A DNA stretch of 64,000 nucleotides from Carposina sasakii (Eukaryota > Arthropoda > Insecta > Lepidoptera > Carposinidae). Where the stretch lies: the NCBI GenBank assembly GCA_014607495.2, contig CP053154.1, positions 12,028,001 through 12,092,000 of the forward strand. Reading direction: 5' to 3'. The position numbers were made by a program, and so were the translations under genes. Of this stretch, positions 11,382-21,538 are shown piece by piece. Each line of letters opens with the position of its first letter. Within the stretch, counting starts at the first letter, position 1. The notes under the pieces are model-generated. The model saw nothing but the letters and a program-made list of their open reading frames with translations, ran no database searches and had not been told where the DNA came from.

Positions 11382-11950
11382 ACGCGCAGACCTTGATTCA
11401 CCGGAATCGCTCTTACTGCGGTCACCAATCTGAGGGAGGCACAAAAACCCGGGACTGTGCTAGCTACATTGATAGATAAGCAGTTTGGCACAGACTACAG
11501 TTTTACCTAAAACATTAGAATTGACCTACTACTGGGAAATAAGGCCAAGTTGTGATGTATTTACCTTAAAATTGGAGATAAGGTGTTTCGAGATTTACCT
11601 CTGAAAATACTTTCATTTATTTATTCACGTACCTTTAAATATACGAGTATTACAGTGTACTTATATACTATCAAGATTATACATGAGATAGGGGCAGGAA
11701 GATGATGAGTTTCTAACTCGACGCAATATGGTTTCCTTCGAAGCTCATATTGTCAAGGATTTGGAGTTTGTTTTACGGACTGCTGCCTGCCTGACAATAT
11801 TAGAAACTAGGTTTTAAAAATAAAAATTAGATGCAATATTACAATTTTCAAAATCAGCAAGAGTAAAATAAAATGCTATACTCGTAACTGTTTTGTTCGC
11901 TTTCCTGATTTTACCTTCCTACCACAAATAACAGGCGGATGTGAGTGCGA

Positions 11951-12233
11951 TATACAAGGTGTAACAGAAAGGGTATGTTAAGCGAAAAGCTATGTAAATA
12001 GACCATTATAGAGAACCTATTTCAAAAATTTGAGACTCGAAATCGCATGTTTATTTTTGATTATTTTATATTTTTTAAAATTGTGTGGACATTTTTAAGT
12101 TGTTTAGGAATTCTCCATACTATCTGGAAAATAAACATGTGATTTCGAGTCAGAAATTTTGTAGATAGGTTCCTTTTAGTGGGCTATTTACATAGCTTCT
12201 CGCTTAACATAGCCCTTTTGTTCATCGTGTATA
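11951..12233. mobile_element. 283-bp MITE with TATACAAGGTGTAACAG ends
   Basis: Left end TATACAAGGTGTAACAGAAA and right end CCCTTTTGTTCATCGTGTAT are imperfect inverted repeats. They extend inward through TATGTTAAGCGAAAAGCTAT and its complement. A TA target site is likely. Duplicated at 20690-20962. Confidence 0.75.
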
Positions 12234-12807
12234 GGTATATATAAGAACGATCATGAAAACAGTAATTTCCCTATACACATGCATTAGATATGCAAGACAA
12301 ATAATACATATATTAATTCAACATTTTTTTTTACAGAGACTTCATTATTGGATGACTAATTACAAGCGTTATTTTGCCACAATGTACTAGCGGCTTGTGT
12401 ATTGTGGAGTTATTGAACTCTACAGGGTTATTAATTAAATTTGAGGTTTAAGAGTTAAAAAATATTATTAATCTGTATAAAAACTGGGCCTAAATATAAA
12501 CCGTGCAAACATTAAGTCAGGTGCAGATTTGCTGACCTGTGTAATTCAAATTTCACACGGTCAAAATGGGTGTACTTTATTAGTTAATAGGTAACTGGGC
12601 TTTGTAAAACTAATGAAGAACAATCTATAAGTTCAACATTATTCTACCAATGTTATATTTATACTCGTATGTGAAAGTTTATGATAATTACGTACATGCA
12701 ATTATCACTCTTTCAGGCACAATAAACTACCGAATGCTTTTGATAACCCTAATGTGCCTATAGAAGACTATATGATACGTGTACCTATACTTGGCCTGTA
12801 TTATACT

Positions 12808-15707
12808 ATCTATCTATATTCTATACATAGTATAAAATGAAGTTGCGAAGGGCGCCCAAAATGTGTTTGTTACCTAGGATCTCAAAAACTACTATATCAA
12901 TAGCTATGCGGTTTTCAATAATGGAAAGAAGACATTCCAGGGATTCTATAGGTGTATAATTTAGGTGTACCTACTTAAGAAATTATTAGAGTAATCGTAA
13001 CAGTTATCAGACGGACGGAAGAAAAACGAGCTTTTTGGAGGCTTGCATTGCGTGCGCTGCTGAAATAACTCAAAATACAGAATAATAATGTATGGGGGAA
13101 TTATTCTTCTCAAAAAGTTCTATAAAAAAGTCTGCGATAGCATATGTCTATCCTTTAAGGTTTAGCCACAATAACGATTTTAGTGGTGTTCAAGTTTAAT
13201 TTACGAAATATCTTATTTTTCAATTACTCGATGTTCCTACCGACATAGACCAATAAACATAAAACAAAATGCATATCAAATTAAAGCTGATGAAATGAGG
13301 ATTCCGAATATATACATATCATAACACTTTTATGTTAATATTAATACACAAGATGCATTTACAATGCCGAGGGCAGAGATGGCGGCGGCGGCGGCTGCGT
13401 TCCGTCGTTGTGTCAGTCGGTCGGTCCGCATAGCACGATGGCGGCGAGTGGCGGCGCGCGGCGGCGGCGACGGCGGTGGTGGGGGTGGGCTCATGTTGAG
13501 GTGCGCGACCCGAACGGGCAGACACGTGAGGGCAGACAACGTTGATGGTTGTGTCGAATTATAAAATTTTCAGTGCGGCGCGGCGCGGCGCGGCGCTTCG
13601 TTTCAAGTTTACAATTGATTTTTAAAATTTAATTTATGTTGATTTTTAAAATTTAATTTATGTGATTCATTTTAAATAATAATAATTTTGTACAAAGAAA
13701 CCTTGAATAGGTAAAAAATAGGTAGTTAAGATTCGGTTAAAATAAATAAGTAGGTACTTAGGTATAAGAAAGGTCTTTTCATTACTTACTGTAAATATTG
13801 ATGTTAAAAATTTAATTATCTAATTAAAAAGTAAATAGATATAATATGTAGGTATGTATAGGTAGGTACTGTCAAAACATCGCATTCTTTATTGAAAATT
13901 GAAAAAAAAAAATTACTGTAAATATCGATTTATAAAGCCTAAAAATTCATAAAAAAAATCTTTACTTAACTAACTGATTCTTTTTAAGTAGGTATTACGT
14001 ACGTTGATAAAAAAAATGCCTCGGCGTAAACAAAATATAGATCCACAGACTTCAAGAGCTAAACGAATGCGCGTATCTCGGGCAAATGAATCACAGGAAG
14101 AAAATGAAGCTAGGTTGACTAGAGAACGGGAAAGGCATCGTCGTTTGCGTGGAGAATCAGTTTTGACCGCTGACGAAAACAGTGCACGTACAGTATCAGA
14201 AATTCAAATGGACACTGCCACCACTGCTGCTGACCAAGAAAACATCCAAAATTCTACTGTCCTATGGATTAATAAAGAGTGTTCTGGCATGAATTATGAA
14301 TCTACAATAGACTATAAAAATGATTCTTGTATATCCTTGGGGAGTTTAAATGTCATCTGCCAACATTGCTCTGCTTTAAAATGGAAAGACAAATCAAAAG
14401 GGTTTTGCTGTTTACAAGGAAAAATCAAAATTAATATGATTTCTACACCACCTGAACCTTTACATTCGCTTCTAACGGGTGAACATCCAAAGAGCAAAAT
14501 TTTTTTGAAAAACATACGTCTCTATAATAGTGCGTTTCAAATGACGTCATTCATGAGTACACAAGTAGTCGAGCGGGGGTTTATGCCAACATTTAAGGTA
14601 CAAGGACAAGTTTACCATTTGGCGGGTAGCCTTTTCCCCCTTCGGCCGGATGACCACAAATTTTTACAGGTATATTTTATCGCAGATCCTGAAATATGTA
14701 CAAACTACTACTCGGTGTACTAGAGCTCCACAACCGTTAGACAACGTATTGGTTAGACAATTGCAAGACCTATTACATACACATAATAACTACATTCGGT
14801 CTTTGAAAACTGCCATCGAAAGTGTACCACAAAATGCTCCAAACTTCAATATTGTCATACACGCTGATAAAGTACCTGCCGGTGAACATCGTGGCCGCTA
14901 TAACGCGCCTTCTACGAGTGAGGTAGCAGTTATTATAAGTGATCAGCAGTTTGATAGGCGAGACATCGTGATACGTAGTCGGGATAATAATTTGCAAAGG
15001 ATATCCGAAATTCATAGATCGTATGACGCCTTGCAATATCCTTTAATATTGTGTAGAGGGGAGGATGGGTACTCTATAAATATTCCCCAAGTAAATCCCA
15101 ATGATGGATCCCGATTACAAAAAACAGTCTCATGTATGAATTATTATGCACATCTTATTATGACTAGACAAAATTCATTTAACACAATTCTCAGATTTGG
15201 TATGTTAACAAACCAATATTTAGTAGATATGTATGCTAAAATAGAATCAGAACGTTTATCGTACATTCGCAATAATCAAACTAAATTACGAGTTGAGAAC
15301 TACGTCCATTTACAAGACGCACTACGAGGCAATGAACATAGTTCTGACATCGGACAGGTAATGATATTACCTTCATCATTTACCGGCGGGCCAAGGTATT
15401 TGCATGAAAAAACCCAAGATGCCATGACGTATGTAAGAACTTACGGAAAACCAGATTTATTTATTACATTTACATGTAATCCTAACTGGTTAGAGATTAA
15501 AGAAAATATACATACAAATGCAACACCTCAAGATAGGTATGATATTATAAACAGGGTCTTCAATTTGAAAATTAAAAAATTACTTTTCCTACTTAATAAA
15601 GCGCACATATTTGGAACACTTCAGTGCCACATGTATACTGTCGAATGGCAGAAACGTGGATTGCCACACATCCATCTTCTGCTATGGTTAAAAAATAAAA
15701 TCCGACC
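12808..15707 (+). mobile_element. 3'-truncated autonomous-type Helitron between the two duplication copies
   Basis: The left part (about 12810-13000) has the sequence style of canonical insect Helitron 5' regions: TCTATACATA-like start, then ATCTCAAAAACTACTATATC and ATGCGGTTTTCA. A GC-rich island follows, then a Rep gene at 14016. The Rep frame stops abruptly at 15707 where copy B of the duplication begins, so the second half of Rep, the helicase and the 3' CTRR hairpin are missing. The 5' TC end is tentative. Confidence 0.75.
13364..13606. other. GC- and CpG-rich island inside the Helitron, upstream of Rep
   Basis: A sharply GC-rich block with GGC/GCG runs (for example ATGGCGGCGGCGGCGGCTGC) ending in a GCGGC pentamer repeat at about 13576-13596. 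Its surroundings are strongly AT-rich. Open frames exist on both strands but are low-complexity Ala/Gly/Arg strings and may mean nothing. It looks like a promoter-proximal first exon or CpG island; since it lies inside a Helitron, capture from a host gene is a reasonable inference. Confidence 0.6.
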
Positions 15708-15734
15708 GGAATTTAATATAACCTACATACTTTA
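14016..15734 (+). pseudogene. Helitron Rep (RepHel N-terminal part), frameshifted and truncated
   Basis: Translation from the ATG at 14016 (MPRRKQNIDP) shows a basic N-terminus, a CxxC cluster (ICQHCSALKW and FCCLQGK) and the Helitron-like N domain ending KFLQVYFIADP. Near 14700 the frame shifts by one base and continues as TTTRCTRAPQ. The Rep part includes FITFTCNPNWLEI at about 15461 and the HUH metal-binding motif GLPHIHLLLWL at 15658-15690. The protein breaks off at KNKIRPE; the last residues before the stop come from copy B of the duplication. The catalytic tyrosines and the helicase, which follow the HUH motif in intact proteins, are lost, so it cannot act in rolling-circle transposition. 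The 1-bp shift is more likely decay than an intron. Confidence 0.85.
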
Positions 15735-17299
15735 GCCTCTCACCGCAGAACTTGAGGCCTTCGTCACAATATTCTCGGAGTGCGACCTATTTCCTAACTT
15801 TAATTACTTTTGCTCGACCCAAAAATCAGTCAGATCGTAACGGTTTCGTAATATCTTAAAACATTAATTCGCACTTTACTAACTGCCTAAATCGGAGAAT
15901 TTGTTAACCCTGATTAGTCTTCGAATTATTCTAGCAAGCCCTAGTCTGTAGCCTGGAATTAAATAAATCGGTTTCCCCCATAGATAACAGAAACACAGGA
16001 GATGGGCCGCTAAGCGCACTTAGTTTGAGTTCTGATGTAAGCGGCTATAAGCCACACTTACATTGACATATAAATAATAACACAAATTACACCAACATTG
16101 ATAAATCTCTGACACTCACACATTTAAGGCGGTACTCTCATTGGCGCGCACACATTGCTATCTACTGTGTAAGTACGCGCCTCAGTATAGCAAATACATT
16201 CAACAATGGATTTCACACGTACGCTAGTGATTGACTGTCGATAAATTGTTATCGAGCACTTGCGTTGTTGACGCACATAAACGCGAACAATTTAGGCTTT
16301 AGTAGCTGGTCACAATACAATTTTAAACATGTTTTTACTTAGCAAATTCATCTTAAAATAAAGGTCAATGGCCTACTTTTTCTACTTCTCGTTGTCCGAT
16401 TGAGCTTAGATTTTGAGTTGCATCACAGTCACAAAAGTATGGTCTGGTCACAAATAAAAGGTTATTTGCAGTTCTTGAAGGGATAAAGAATAAAGTAAAT
16501 TCGTAGCGGAGTCTTTAATAAATTAGTACGGTATGTAAATGTTCGATGGAAATAAAAAAGCTCCTATAATAATATGCTTATTGGTAGTCATTTATTATCT
16601 ACATTTTTATCACCATTATTAAACGGGCAATCAATGTTGGGGTACCCCATTACGTCTCCTAAAATTATGTAATAATAGTATTTCCTAATTTTAAATGACA
16701 TAAAGTCATAAATATGTCCTAAGTATCACTACATAGTATAAAACAACCTCGCTTCCCGTTATCTGTCTGTCCCTATGTATGCTTAGATCTTTAAAACTAC
16801 GCAACAGATGGCATTATAATTTAAAAAATATTTATGCTAATAAGAAACACAAAAATAAAGAAAGTTGACTTTGCGAAAACACATCTACATTAATTTAGGT
16901 ACTTTGTTACACTAATAATAATAAGTAATTCACCATTGTTTTACATAAACATAATATTTTTTTACCTGGAACTCTCAAATTATCTACTTATAATTAGTTA
17001 TTACTCGTAGGTACTATTCGCGGCAACGTGACGTATCGACAACAAGAAATGACAGGTACAACTCTATGTCAAAGCGCTTAGCAGCGGCCGTGCGCGGGAG
17101 CGGCCGATTCAATATGCGCAATTATCATCACTCGGTCAAACTGATTTCAACACCAGGCACGCTACACTTAGCGAGCAATGTATTAGGTTCAATCGTTAGG
17201 TTACATATGTCACTCAGTGAAAATTATTTTAACGGTGAAATAAAATGAAATTTGGGTATAAATGCTAGAAAACAAAATTGTTATTGTACTTACCTATGA

Positions 17300-17872
17300 T
17301 GACTTTTAGAAAAAAAAATTAACCGACTTCAAAGTTTAACTAAAAAGCAATAAATAACGTAACTTATTTATCTACTTAATACATATTGAATATCTCAAAT
17401 TATTTAAATATTTACAACTTAATACCTAAGGGGTTACTTTAACAAAGTCATCTTTAACTATTTAAATATTTATAATTATCACTTATTTTTTGGAGTCGGT
17501 GCCAGCCTAGGTAACGTAGTCTGTTGTGTTCGAAGATGGACGCGCGCGGCTGGCAACGACACACACACGGCAAAAGCTGCTTACAATACGGTGTAGTAGG
17601 CAGCGGTAATGCAATTTCCTATTCTTGGTTTTACTATTTAGTGTGGGTCAGTTTTCTTAATTACATTTATTTGTTTGGCTGGCACCGACTCCAAAATATA
17701 AGTTATAATTATAAATATTTAAATAGTTAAAGATGACTTTGTTAAAGTATTAGGTATTAAGTTGTAAATATTTAAATAATTTGAGATATTCAATATGTAT
17801 TAAGTAGATAAATAAGTAATATTGCTTTTTAGTTAAACTTTGAAGTCGGTTAATTTTTTTTTCTAAAAGTCA
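17300..17872. repeat. Foldback: inverted repeat with arms of about 200 bp
   Basis: The arm 17300-17507 (starting TGACTTTTAG, passing TTAACCGACTTCAAAG and ending GGAGTCGGTGCCAGCC) is repeated in reverse at 17677-17872 with a few mismatches and a short indel. The 169-bp spacer (17508-17676) is richer in G and C (GATGGACGCGCGCGGCTGG) and holds an open frame without recognisable motifs. It lies within the insertion that disrupts P-type copy 1. Confidence 0.85.
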
Positions 17873-17930
17873 GTTTATTTTTCGATTTTTAGTTGTGTTA
17901 ATGCGTTGTGGACTTAAATAGATGCTAGTT

Positions 17931-18303
17931 TATACAGGGTGATTTTTGGTAGTCAACGTTCCCGAAAACTACGTAATCTCCTCATCATCACTATCATTTT
18001 TCTCCTTGGAAGCATACCTGGGAAGAGTCTGGTTTCCAAAATATTAGGGTCCAAAGTTGAGTAAATAGACTGCGTTTTTCTGCACGAATGCACATAGACG
18101 CGCGTAGCAAGATTTTTCACGAGAAATAATTAATATCTGTCTATGAAAAACCTAGCATAAACACTTAGACACTATAAATTTCGCCGGATCAAGTAATTAA
18201 ATAAAAAAAAAATCCAGCATTTTTTTTGGTATAAACTTACTTTATTTGATGTATAGAGTACGTACCCTTCGTTAATGGTGACCACAAAAAAACATCCTGT
18301 ATA
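17931..18303. mobile_element. CAGGGTG-ended MITE, family 3, copy 1
   Basis: Starts TATACAGGGTGATTTTTGG and ends AAACATCCTGTATAA. The same sequence recurs at 46192-46578. About 373 bp, non-coding, probable TA target. Confidence 0.75.
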
Positions 18304-18690
18304 ATTTCCATCGACCAATTGCAGTACTGTCCCCTAACTCCTAACCGTTAAGGAGTTCTGTAGCTTGACCATCAGCACAGCAGCATCAGATGTTGATTCA
18401 AGTATACCTCACAAGCAACAAGTTAGCCCTACATACCACTATATAGTTTCCATCGACCAATTTTAGTACTGTCTCCCAACTCCTAACCGTTAAGGAGTTC
18501 TGTAGCTTCATCATCAGCACAGCACTATCAGATGTTGATTCAAGTAACACGTCAGCCCTACACACTACTAAATAGTTTTCATCGACCAATTGCTGTACTG
18601 TCTCCCAACTCCTAACCGTTAAGGAGTTCTGTAGCTTCATCATCAGCACAGCAGCATTAGATGTTGACACCCTGAAGCATATACCTGAGT
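18302..18690. repeat. Three-unit tandem repeat (about 125-140 bp each)
   Basis: Each unit contains TCCATCGACCAATT or a variant, then the near-palindrome CTCCTAACCGTTAAGGAG, then ATCAGCACAGCA and GATGTTGA. Read on the minus strand the units stay open and encode repeats of MKLQNSLTVRSWETV followed by LVDxNYxVVCRA. The open frame may be incidental to the repeat. Confidence 0.8.
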
Positions 18691-18948
18691 AAAACATGAT
18701 TACGTAACAAAAGCACCATACGAGCATACAATTTTCGGTGGTTGCCCTAGATTTCTCCTGGATCCCATCATCAGATCCTGACCTGGTGAAAATGGGACCA
18801 CCTCAGAAGTAAACTCTATCCAACCAAAAAAAAATTTTTGAAATCCGTTTATAATTGACGGAAATATCGGTGAACATACATAAAAAAAAAAAAATATTAT
18901 ACATACAGACGAATTGAGAACCTCCTCCTTTTTTTGAAGTCGGTTAAA
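18691..18948 (-). mobile_element. TTAACCGACTTCAAAAAA-ended lepidopteran repeat, distal end
   Basis: On the minus strand this begins TAACCGACTTCAAAAAAAGG then AGGAGGTTCTCAATTCG, a sequence I know as very common in lepidopteran genomes. The outer end of the foldback at 17320 has the same TTAACCGACTTC in inverse orientation, so 17300-18948 may be one composite element. Confidence 0.55.
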
Positions 18949-18950
18949 AA

Positions 18951-19012
18951 GTGACCCCTTCAAGTTTATGGTCACTTCGATTCTTGCACACAACCACTGA
19001 ACAAGCAGGCAT
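18951..19012 (-). pseudogene. THAP-domain first exon of P-type transposase, interrupted copy
   Basis: ATG at 19012 reads MPACSVVVCKNRSDHKLEGV, the N-terminus of a THAP zinc finger (CxxxxC spacing). The exon is cut off by the 1.65-kb insertion before its HR-donor end. The same exon is intact at 51285-51355. Confidence 0.7.
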
Positions 19013-19304
19013 TATAAAAAAACACTCCCGTGTGACGCGTTAGGCAATCAAGTCCCGACTGATTGCGTTTTCGCGATGTTTGCCTATTTTGTTCATAGTT
19101 CAATTACACCGCCCACGCCCCCACGGCCACTCTATAGATCTCTGTGGTTTCCCCTGCCTGAGCCGCTGGGTGTAGATAATTGGCGCTCGTTACTGCGGAC
19201 GTTTGCGAAGATGCCTACTAGTATGTGCTCACCCTAATGTGTTGACTTTGACTAAGGTCTCTTGTCAGCCCTGAGGTTTAATTGGGATTATAGATATATA
19301 CACA

Positions 19305-19530
19305 CAGTTGTTTTCCAAAAAAGGAGTAGCCAGAACTGCAGGATTACGAAGGAGATTCTATAGTCACGTTTAGCATTGGTAGTGGACGATAGATGTTTAT
19401 TATCAGTAACAAGGTGCTAGCTCATGCTAGCTAGCCTGAGAGAATGCCCCCGTGTTCCTAAAGTCGACTCTTATGACATGCACGGCAGGAAATGCAGCTG
19501 ATGTATTCTAGTGAAGCCCCGCATCAGCAC
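19305..19530 (+). repeat. Dispersed repeat family G, copy 3
   Basis: Equivalent of 10594-10815 in the second copy of the duplication, with a handful of substitutions. Confidence 0.8.
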
Positions 19531-19885
19531 TAACTTTGGATTATTGACAAAAACATAATTGTGCCAGTTATGTATGTTATATTAGTTTTTTTTTTTATCA
19601 GACTGATGTTGTTTCCTGTATGTAATGTACACAGTAGGACTGCTTGAAGAGGGGATGATTATTATGATTTAACTAGGCTAAGTTAGCCTAAGTACCTATA
19701 CCTTAACATACTCTAGTCTAATGAAAGCCTAGCTCTAATTAAGTTTTGATCGTTAGTTAGCCACACACTTAACTTCGCTGTGTAAGAACTCGCATTCATC
19801 ATTCACCCAGCAATGAATCATCAATTGACCTAAATTTAAAACGATTATCATTGTCAGCCGGTAAGTCCCCAGATCTATTTCTAAA

Positions 19886-20110
19886 CTAGCTGTTGCCCAC
19901 AACTCCGTCCGCGTGGACTGCAGAAAAAACAAAATGTCGTAATTATCCGACATAAAAATATTTTCGTGGGATAAATAGTAGCCTATCTGTTAATCCAGGA
20001 TGTTAGCTAACTCCATACCAAATTTTATTAAAATCGCTTCGGCCGTTTAGACGTGAAGAAGGTAACAAACATACACACTCACAAACTTTCGAGTTTAAAT
20101 TATGTGATGA
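19886..20110 (-). mobile_element. Short non-autonomous Helitron, Lep1-like (copy B equivalent)
   Basis: CTAG terminus at 19886-19889. Retains GCAGAAAAAACAAAATG, missing from the copy at 11172-11381. Confidence 0.7.
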
Positions 20111-20689
20111 ACGCGCAGACCTTGATTCACCGGAATCGCTCTGACTGCGGTCACCAATCCGAGGGAGGCACAAAAACCCGGGACTGTGCTAGCTACATTG
20201 ATAGATAAGCAGTTTGGCACAGACTACAGTTTTACCTAAAACATTAGAATTGACCTACTACTGGGAAATAAGGCCAAGTTGTGATGTATTTACCTTAAAA
20301 TTGGAGATAAGGTGTTTCGAGATTTACCTCTGAAAATACTTTCATTTATTTATTCACGTACCTTTAAATATACGAGTATTACAGTGTACTTATATACTAT
20401 CAAGATTATACATGAGATAGGGGCAGGAAGATGATGAGTTTCTAACTCGACGCAATATGGTTTCCTTCGAAGCTCATATTGTCAAGGATTTGGAGTTTGT
20501 TTTACGGACTGCTGCCTGCCTGACAATATTAGAAACTAGGTTTTAAAAATAAAAATTAGATGCAATATTACAATTTTCAAAATCAGCAAGAGTAAAATAA
20601 AATGCTATACTCGTAACTGTTTTGTTCGCTTTCCTGATTTTACCTTCCTACCACAAATAACAGGCGGATGTGAGTGCGATATACAAGGT

Positions 20690-20962
20690 GTAACAGAAAG
20701 GGTATGTTAAGCGAAAAGTTATGTAAATAGACCATTATAGAGAACCTATTTCCAAAATTTGAGACTCGAAATCACATGTTTATTTTTTATTATTTTATAT
20801 TTTTTAAAATTGTGTGGACATTTTTAAGTTGTTTAGGAATTCTCCATACTATCTGGAAAATAAACATGTGATTTCGAGTCAGAAATTTTGTAGATAGGTT
20901 CCTTTTAGTGGGCTATTTAGATAGCTTCTCGCTTAACATAGCCCTTTTGTTCACCATGTATA
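20690..20962. mobile_element. MITE with TATACAAGGTGTAACAG ends (copy B equivalent)
   Basis: Same element as 11951-12233, carried along by the duplication. Confidence 0.75.
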
Positions 20963-21538
20963 GGTATATAGGTATATAAGAACGATCATGAAAACAGTAA
21001 TTTCCCTATACACATGCATTAGATATGCAAGACAAATAATACATATATTAATTCAACATTTTTTTTTACAGAGACTTCATTATTGGATGACTAATTACAA
21101 GCGTTATTTTGCCGCTATGTACTAGCGGCTTGTGTATTGGGGAGTTATTGAACTCTACAGGGTTATTAATTAAATTTGAGGTTTAAGAGTTAAAAAATAT
21201 TATTAATCTGTATAAAAACTAGGCCTAAATATAAACTGTGCAAACATTAAGTCAGGTGCAGATTTGCTGACCTGTGTAATTCAAATTTCACACGGTCAAA
21301 ATGGGGTGTGCTTTATTAGTTAATAGGTAACTGGGCTTTGTAAAACTAACGAAGAACAGTCTATAAATTCAACATATTCTAGCAATGTTATATTTATACT
21401 CGTATGTGAAAGTTTATGATAATTACATGCAATTATCACTCTTTCAGGCACAATAAACTACCGAATGCTTTTGATAACCCTAATCTGCCTATAGAAGACT
21501 ATATGATACGTGTACCTATACTTGGCCTGTATTATACT

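Larger units (their letters stand above)
10173..12807 (+). repeat. 2.6-kb direct duplication, copy A (uninterrupted)
   Basis: From GGAATTTAATATAACC to TTGGCCTGTATTATACT this segment matches 15708-21538 at roughly 98% (five differences in the first 260 bases), once the P-type element at 15979-19146 is removed. The flanks of the two copies differ on both sides. It contains a family G repeat, a Lep1-like Helitron remnant and a 283-bp MITE, all shared with copy B and therefore older than the duplication. It has no coding capacity of its own. Confidence 0.9.
15979..19146 (-). mobile_element. Non-autonomous P-superfamily-like element, copy 1 (3168 bp, with nested insertions)
   Basis: Flanked by the 8-bp direct repeat GTTTCCCC (15971-15978, 19147-19154). 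Ends read CATAGATAACAG on the left and, in reverse, CACAGAGATCTATAG on the right: CA...TG termini with only weak inverted similarity. The same ends border a shorter copy at 51151-52527. An 8-bp duplication, CA...TG ends and an internal THAP-domain exon together point to the P superfamily; hAT elements also make 8-bp duplications but do not usually carry THAP. Compared with copy 2, this one has about 1.65 kb inserted after the THAP exon (17300-18948). Confidence 0.8.
15708..21538 (+). repeat. 2.6-kb direct duplication, copy B (split by a P-type element)
   Basis: 15708-15978 matches 10173-10443 and 19147-21538 matches 10436-12807. The intervening 3168 bp is an insertion. Copy B keeps a stretch GCAGAAAAAACAAAATG near 19920 that copy A has lost. 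After 21538 the sequence differs completely from what follows copy A. Confidence 0.9.

Noticed and set aside
13319..13564. Overlapping open frames on both strands in the GC-rich block
   Set aside because: Low-complexity Ala/Gly/Arg/Pro strings expected from GC-rich sequence; no basis to choose a frame.
14773..15036. Minus-strand open frame opposite Helitron Rep
   Set aside because: Shadow of the Rep coding strand.
17066..17248. Open frame MSKRLAAAVRGSGRF, repeated at 51401-51589
   Set aside because: It is in the non-coding part of both P-type copies, and its end differs between them by an indel. No conserved domain is visible.
18700..18993. 97-codon minus-strand frame reading into the THAP exon region
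   Set aside because: It is in a different frame from the THAP peptide and runs through a T-rich repeat; a translation artefact of the nested insertion.
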